Position numbers and translations under genes: made by a program. A stretch of 64,000 nucleotides of DNA, taken from NCBI RefSeq assembly GCF_024323335.1, contig NC_066582.1:185846973-185910972 (forward strand), written 5' to 3'. This document shows positions 58,564-64,000 of the stretch, one piece after another (within the stretch, counting starts at the first letter, position 1; every line of letters begins with the position of its first letter). The notes under the pieces are model-generated. The model saw only the letters and a list, made by a program, of their open reading frames with translations. It ran no database searches and was not told the origin of the DNA. The stretch is from Lathyrus oleraceus (Eukaryota; Streptophyta; Magnoliopsida; Fabales; Fabaceae).

Positions 58564-59365
58564 AGGTGTTCCTTCTGAAGACATAATAAAAGATCAAGAA
58601 GAAAAGAGTGTTGAACCCCATCCGGAAAAAGCTAAGGAGGAGCCGAATCACATATCTGAAAAGAAAGACGAGGATCATTCGATTAATAACAATGATCTTT
58701 CTTTGGAATGGAAATCTTCTAAATATCATCTCATCGATAATATTCTAGGAGATATCTCAAAGGGAGTTACCACAGGGTCAAAGATAAGTAACTTTTGTTA
58801 TCATTTCACTTTCGCCTCTCAAATTGAGCCTAAAACTCCAAAGACGCACTACTCTATGAACATTGTTTTTTTAGCAATGCAAGAGGAACTTAATCAGTTC
58901 AAAAGAAATGAGGTGTGGGATCTTGTTCCCCCTCCGCGAGACCATCGAGTAATCGGTACTAAATGGGTGTTTAGGAACAAGTTAGACGAAAACGGAGTTA
59001 TAACTCGCAACAAGGCTCGTGTTGTTGCTCAAGGGTATAACCAAGAGGAAGGCATCGACTATGAGGAAACTTATGCTCCGGTCGCCCGACTCGAGGCTAT
59101 ACGCCTTTTGCTTGCCTATGCTTCTTCTCAAAATTTCAAATTATTTCAAATGAATGTTAAGAGCACTTTCCTAAACGGTTACATTAATGAAGAGGTCTAT
59201 GTATCTCAACCTCCCGATTTTGAAAACTATGAGCATCCTAACTATGTTTATAAGCTTAAGCGTGCTTTGTACGGTGTCAAACAAGCCCCTAGGGCATGGT
59301 ATGAGCGTCTTAGTAAATTTATACTAGAACAAGGATTCTCAAGAGGGAAGGTTGATACAATCCTT
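58564..59365 (+). pseudogene. Ty1/copia reverse transcriptase, N-terminal part
   Basis: The linker after integrase (GVPSEDIIKDQEEKS) leads into RT: NEVWDLVPPPRDHRVIGTKWVF, ARVVAQGYNQEEGIDYEETYAPVARL, LYGVKQAPRAWYERL. The first catalytic Asp, normally in MDVKSAFLNG, is Asn here (MNVKSTFLNG), so the enzyme would be dead. The frame stops at 59365 at the second insertion. Confidence 0.85.
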
Positions 59366-60465
59366 TGTTGGTGTAAGCCCTAGAGGCCAATACTTTTGGT
59401 ACTTGTATCGAATTATTTATTAATAATAAAAGGCTTTTTATTTATTATGTTTGTTTAATAAAGTCCCTAGAATAACTAGTCCGTTTAATGTATCAAGTGT
59501 GACTTGATCATGAGATCACATTAAACATAAGGACACTATTCTTAAAGTATCCGTAGTCGAGATTTATTGTGAAGTGGGATAACATTAAAGCATAAAGACT
59601 ATTATGTATATAGACTGATGATCGCATCTCATGGATCATGGATAAGGAGTTATCAAGTCTTAAACATAGGTATGAATATTAAGAGTAATATTTATACCGG
59701 ATTGACCCGCTATGAGAATACTATATAGAATGTTATGTAAAGTGTCATAAGTTATTCTCATGGTGATAATGGTGTATACCACCCTTCGACCTGAAACCAC
59801 TATGGACCCTAGATGTAGAGTCGAGTGCTTTATTGCTGATCAAACATTATCCGTAATTGGATAACCATAAAGACAGTTGATGGATACTCCATGAAGCATG
59901 CTGAGGGACATGAGTGACCTAGATGGAATTTGCCCATCCTGCATAACAGGATAAATGTCTATGGGCCCAATATTGAACTGGACAAGGATGACACGGTCTA
60001 TGCCTTGTGTTCAATATAGACATAAGGGAAAAAGGGTAATTATACACATAAGTATTATCACAGAAGGAATTGTCAGATCACATGACATTTTTGTGTCTTG
60101 GGCAGCAGTGATGTGTTGCTAGATACCGCTCACCATTTATTATGTTAAATACGTGCTTTAATATAATTGTCAATGCCGCGAAAACCTACAGGGTCACACA
60201 GAAAGGACGGATTGATGAGAGATAGAGTAACTAAGGAACACCGTAAGGTACAGTGTACTTAAGTGAATTGTAGAACATCGTAAGGTACGGTGTACGTAAG
60301 TAGAATACGAAATATGATAAGGTACCATGTGCTTAAGTGATTTTGGGCATATTATAAAATATGGGCCACATACACTTAAGTGGGCCTTTTTGCTTGAAGC
60401 CCACACAAGTGGTTCTATAAATAGAACCCTTGTGTAGAAGCATTGATTGCGGTTGCATTTTCGTT

Positions 60466-60496
<31 letters not shown>

Positions 60497-60730
60497 ACAC
60501 TCAAAGCCTTCATTCATAGCAGCTAGCACTGAGATTGAAGGAATCCGTTCGTGTGGACTGATTAGAGGCGTTGTCGTCGTTCAACGTTCGTGATCGCTCC
60601 GTAGATCTGCATCAAAGGTTTCAATCGTCACAAGAGATAAATATTCTATCACTGATCATGCCTATTCGTAACGATCACTAAAGGAGAAAATTTTAATTTC
60701 CGCTGCGTTTTGGATCACCAATCTACTTCA
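59366..60730 (+). mobile_element. solo LTR, 1.37 kb (probably Ty1/copia), inside copia RT
   Basis: It runs from TGTTGGTGTAAGCCC to ATCTACTTCA, flanked by TCCTT (59361-59365) and CCCTT (60731-60735), a 5-bp duplication with one change. A TATA box (CTATAAATAGA, near 60415-60425) gives plus orientation, and a (TC)n run follows (about 60468-60497). There are no gag or pol domains. Taking it out joins the RT frame exactly. Confidence 0.8.
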
Positions 60731-61023
60731 CCCTTTTCATTAAGCGTCAAGGAAAACACTATATTTTAGTTCAAGTCTATGTAGGTGACATTATTTTTGG
60801 ATCTACTAACATAAATTTGGTCAAGGAATTCTCTAAGTTGATGCAGGGAGAATTTGAAATGAGCATGATGGGGGAGCTAAATTACTTCCTCGAACTTCAA
60901 ATCAAGCAACTTGAAGAAGGAACATTTGTGAGCCAAACAAAGTATTACAATGAGTTACTCAAGCGCTTCGATATGGAAAACTCCAAAGTAATCGACACTC
61001 AAATCCCTACTGCGGTTAATATG
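60731..61023 (+). pseudogene. Ty1/copia RT, C-terminal part
   Basis: It continues FIKRQGKHYILVQVYVGDIIFGST. The catalytic YVDD is changed to YVGD, removing a second metal-binding Asp. It continues through ELNYFLELQIKQ and SQTKYYNELLKRF towards RNase H and is cut at 61023 by the third insertion. RNase H and the 3' LTR are to the right of the window. Confidence 0.85.
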
Positions 61024-63096
61024 TGTAGCGGGGTATTCGTTACCATTAGAGATATTGACTAAATCCACGGTAAATCATACAAGTCGAGTCGCCACCGCAC
61101 TTCTATTTATCCAAAGGAATTGTTAGAAAACGAACAAAAACCTAAAAGTTTTATCGAATCAAAAACTAGTAAAAATGTCAGAGATCTGGGTAAGGGGGTT
61201 GGTTATGCAATGAGAAGGTATTAGGCACTCAAAGCATCCTAGGTACTCCTAGGGAGCCCTTTTCACATTTGTTGCAAAGGTTGTTGTTTTTTTTTTTGAA
61301 AATTTATTTGTGCAAACATGATTGAAGGGATGAGAAAAGTGTGTATGTTTATCTAATGTACTACTTACTAAAAGAAAGGTCAAAAGAAAATGACTCGCAC
61401 GGACGTCGCATCCACTGCATACGTATCTCATCTGAATCTGAGAATCAGAGTCTTCGTAGCTCGGCTACCTATGGGTTAAAGAGGAGTGTGCTCGCTAAGA
61501 CATCGTGTCTTATGCCTACGTATCTCATCTGGGATGAAAATCGGAGCAAAACGTAGTTCGACCACCTATGGGGTAAGGGTTGTGTTTTGGGGTGAACGAC
61601 GTTACTACGCAATCTACCGGATGCTCGACCTTTGGAGACTTACTCGCCTGTAGTAGAAGGAGATAACGTGTTCTTAGGAGAAGAAAAATCAATGAGTTTG
61701 GGGTGTTTAGGGATGCTCATGCAAAAAGGCAGGCATAGATGAAGGAACCGCGCTACCTTAAATGACATGCCACGAGAGGCTATACGAAACCTAAGAAATC
61801 GGTAACATGCGGGAAAAGTAAAGGGATCGAGAGATCTACCGTACGGATAAAGATCCGAAGTAACAGCGATTAAAGAGATAAGAAACCCAGAGATCTCTCA
61901 AGCTAGCACCATCAAAGAAAGTGAGTCAGTACAGGTAATCGGAATAAACCTCCAGGTGGTATCCCACAAATAAAGTGGAACACCAGGCAAGCCATCTCTG
62001 TAAGAGTCATATGAGCCTTCACAAAACAAAACTCAACAAACAGGTTAGAGAAACAAGATAGGGTAATCAAGAGTTGTCCCCAAATCAAAATGTAACCACA
62101 TGAATCATGCCATTAAAATTCACAAAAAGCTCACAAAAAGCAACCAAGGGTAGGAGGCCTAAACCTCTTGTCAAACACATGCATCAAAGGGGTATCAAAT
62201 TCACCCACAATACCTCATACATTCAGAGCATTCAAATTAAAAGCATAAAGTAATGGGAATAAGGCAAACCTGACTGGAGAGATCGAATGAAATTGAATTG
62301 CCCGGTTGGGTTTGCAAACCAATCTGAGGGTTTATATGAGAGGGAATTGGTTCTTTGCCGATGAGTTCCCTTCAGTCTCTGGAGGTTGCTCTGAACTCTG
62401 TTAACTCTTCTCTCACTATCTTTTTCCCTGCCAGGGTAATAGGAATAGAATTGCCTTTTGTTTCACTGAAACTCTGAATTTATAACCTGATTTTTGTGGA
62501 CCTGTGGGCTCAAATGAGAGAGTTTCAAGTCCAAAATTTTTCTGTTATATTTGATTTATTTATTTATTTTCGTTTTTTTTTCTTCGTTTTTCGTTTTTTT
62601 TAACACGTGGGCTTCGCCTAGCGAGCATGACAGTTCAAGAAATTCCTCTGAGCGTAGGTGATTCTGGTGGCTTTTCTTGGGACTCGCTAGGCGACCCATT
62701 CTGCTCGCCTAGCGAGCATGACAGCTCATGAACAAACTTTTGCTCCTTCAAGATTAACGTTTTGACTGACGAATAGACCCCATTTGAACCTGTTGGAAGT
62801 ATCTCAAGCCATTCCCTTGTGTTGACTGATCATCTAAATAGAACCCACAAAGTGTCTTGGATGATACTCAAGCTTCAAACAAAAGATGTTAGTGACACAT
62901 TTTTGTGCTTTTGGTTAGTAAACAAAAGTAAGAGAAACAATGATGTATAATTCAAGCATGCTTGGTGATCTCAATCCAATCACAAGGAGTCCCACCCAAA
63001 GGCAAAGGGAACCAAGATGCTAAAGATCCTTGAGGCAATGCAAATGCAATGTCATGATGCCATGAGGGATCTTAGGGTCAAAATTGGGGTCTTACA
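61024..63096 (-). mobile_element. 3' LTR of a minus-strand Ogre-type element, 2.07 kb
   Basis: It runs from TGTAGCGGGG to GGGGTCTTACA, the same subfamily as 14781-18621 at its left end and as 53912-58563 at its right end. A polypurine tract adjoins 63096, so this is the 3' LTR and the body lies to the right. It has two stem-loop cassettes (61401-61465, 61496-61560), an internal PBS-like site (61086-61094), a minus-strand TATA (TTATAAATTC, near 62476-62485) and hairpin motifs shared with Cyclops (62611-62626, 62683-62727). Confidence 0.85.
62611..62728 (-). other. TCGC/GCGA hairpin module shared with the Cyclops LTR
   Basis: Three TCGCCTAGCGA-type inverted repeats. Segment 62697-62728 is identical to the reverse complement of Cyclops LTR bases 26360-26391, and the match extends left, with a few changes, through the second hairpin to about 62676. 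It lies upstream of the LTR's TATA box, in U3. Confidence 0.75.
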
Positions 63097-63110
63097 GATG
63101 CCCCTATTTA
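63097..63110 (-). other. polypurine tract of the right-edge Ogre-type element
   Basis: The minus strand reads TAAATAGGGGCATC directly before the LTR start TGTAAGACCCC. It is nearly the same as the tract at 21108-21120. Confidence 0.75.
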
Positions 63111-64000
63111 AGGTCATTCTAGCCGGAGAAGTGAAGGTTAAAATCTTCGTCTCGACGGGGTAGAATGGGCTTAAATAATAACAAAGAGACGAATTTTGGT
63201 CCCTAAGAGACCTCATGATGCAAATGTAGGTATGAAAAATGGTAGCACTCTGTGGAGATATGTGTCCACAAAAGCAAAGAAATCAGAAGCCACTAATAAT
63301 CCATATGAGCAATTCACTCCATGGGACCAAGACCCTGGGGACTCTCCTGGGGATAGAAAAGGGATAAAAATGCGCGAGCAGGTCACAACTCAAAGCGTGG
63401 GGAACAGAATTCCAAAAGGAAAAAATCCAATGGAAAGACTCGAGCTGACTCGAAGATGCATGTATTGGGGAATATACCAATACAGCAAAAAACTATCCAC
63501 AGCGGATACTTCAGATAAAATCCGGATGAAAACAATCCACTAAGGGACTTCGCTGGGGATGTCCATAAGGACACTCCTAGGGAAGCAGCGGGACGAGGTA
63601 TTACCGGTTACTGGGTAATAAGCTCAAGGAGACATGTGATCTGAACGCCAGGTATGAGGGTGAGAGATACAACATGCTCAGGAAGAGATGAATATCCAAG
63701 ACCGGTATAAGGGTGAGAGATATCAAAACTTCAAAACGTCTGAGGAAAACCTAAAAGGTATACTTCAACTCAGGGATTCTGACTCCACAGGGGACAAAAA
63801 GTCATAATAGGGAGTAGAGAGGAAGGAACACCAGGGATACCGGTTACTGGGCATATAATAGGTGACCAACCAAGGCGTGAATTGGGGAATATTCCCAAAA
63901 CACTCATCATCCAAAAGAGGGCTAAAAGCAAACTCGATTACAGGATGGATATTCGACTCCACAAAGGGGATACGAATCTTACTCAACTGGGGAAGAACAA
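63111..64000 (-). other. 3' UTR of the right-edge Ogre-type element
   Basis: No domain is seen. Recurring short phrases (ACCGGTTACTGGG near 63604 and 63840; GGGTGAGAGATA near 63658 and 63711) suggest a decayed tandem repeat like those in other Ogre 3' UTRs. Open frames here (63196-63543, 63765-63986) have no homology that I recognise. The region leaves the window at 64000. Confidence 0.6.

Noticed and set aside
63196..63543. 115-codon frame near the right edge
   Set aside because: It lies in an Ogre-type 3' UTR with decayed short repeats; no homology was recognised.

Overview
The window looks like nuclear DNA of a legume, most likely tribe Fabeae (the pea, vetch, lentil group). This is inferred from its content. 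There are Ogre/Tat-type Ty3 elements with multi-kilobase LTRs, an archaeal-type second RNase H and an Ogre-type ORF1. There is also a Cyclops-like Athila element, several Ty1/copia elements and MULE debris, with one intron-bearing plant gene between them. Almost everything else is nested, decaying retrotransposon sequence. No tRNA, rRNA, CRISPR or bacterial features were seen.

Layout. 1-23811 is a nest of Ogre/Tat elements. A minus-strand gag-pro-(intron)-RT-RH-aRH-INT body (1 to about 7229) is followed by a 4.8-kb LTR (7230-12039). Next come an Ogre ORF1 (12407-13857), a PBS matching an Arg-type tRNA primer (14757-14774) and a 3.8-kb 5' LTR (14781-18621). This minus-strand DNA sits inside the 33-bp tandem array of an older plus-strand Tat/Ogre element, whose 3' UTR, polypurine tract and LTR run from 18622 to 23811. 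23812-45325 holds MULE and copia debris and a gene promoter, arranged as a tandem duplication (24248-40794 and 40795-45325) with 9 bp of microhomology at its joints. Copy 1 was later interrupted by a 12.2-kb Cyclops/Athila-like element (25488-37695); copy 2 keeps the empty target site at 42009-42013.

45323-47341 is the only convincing host gene: an eight-exon, 413-codon GPI-anchored PI-PLC X-domain protein. Its promoter, 5' UTR and start codon are what the tandem duplication copied upstream. About 48977-61023 is a plus-strand Ty1/copia element broken by three insertions: a 4.65-kb solo Ogre-type LTR (53912-58563), a 1.37-kb solo LTR (59366-60730), and a minus-strand Ogre-type element whose 3' LTR starts at 61024 and whose body leaves the window at 64000.

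Most striking signals. (1) Every Ogre/Tat LTR here carries a two-part stem-loop cassette near its 3' end. Its stem sequences differ from copy to copy but stay complementary, which suggests a conserved RNA structure. (2) A two-hairpin module of about 50 bp with TCGC/GCGA stems is shared almost letter for letter between the Cyclops LTR and an Ogre-type LTR, in opposite orientation. (3) The 33-bp tandem array shows the same kind of compensatory stem changes. (4) Each Ogre/Tat LTR contains a PBS-like TGGCGACTC about 55-80 bp inside its end. All alignments and counts were made by eye.
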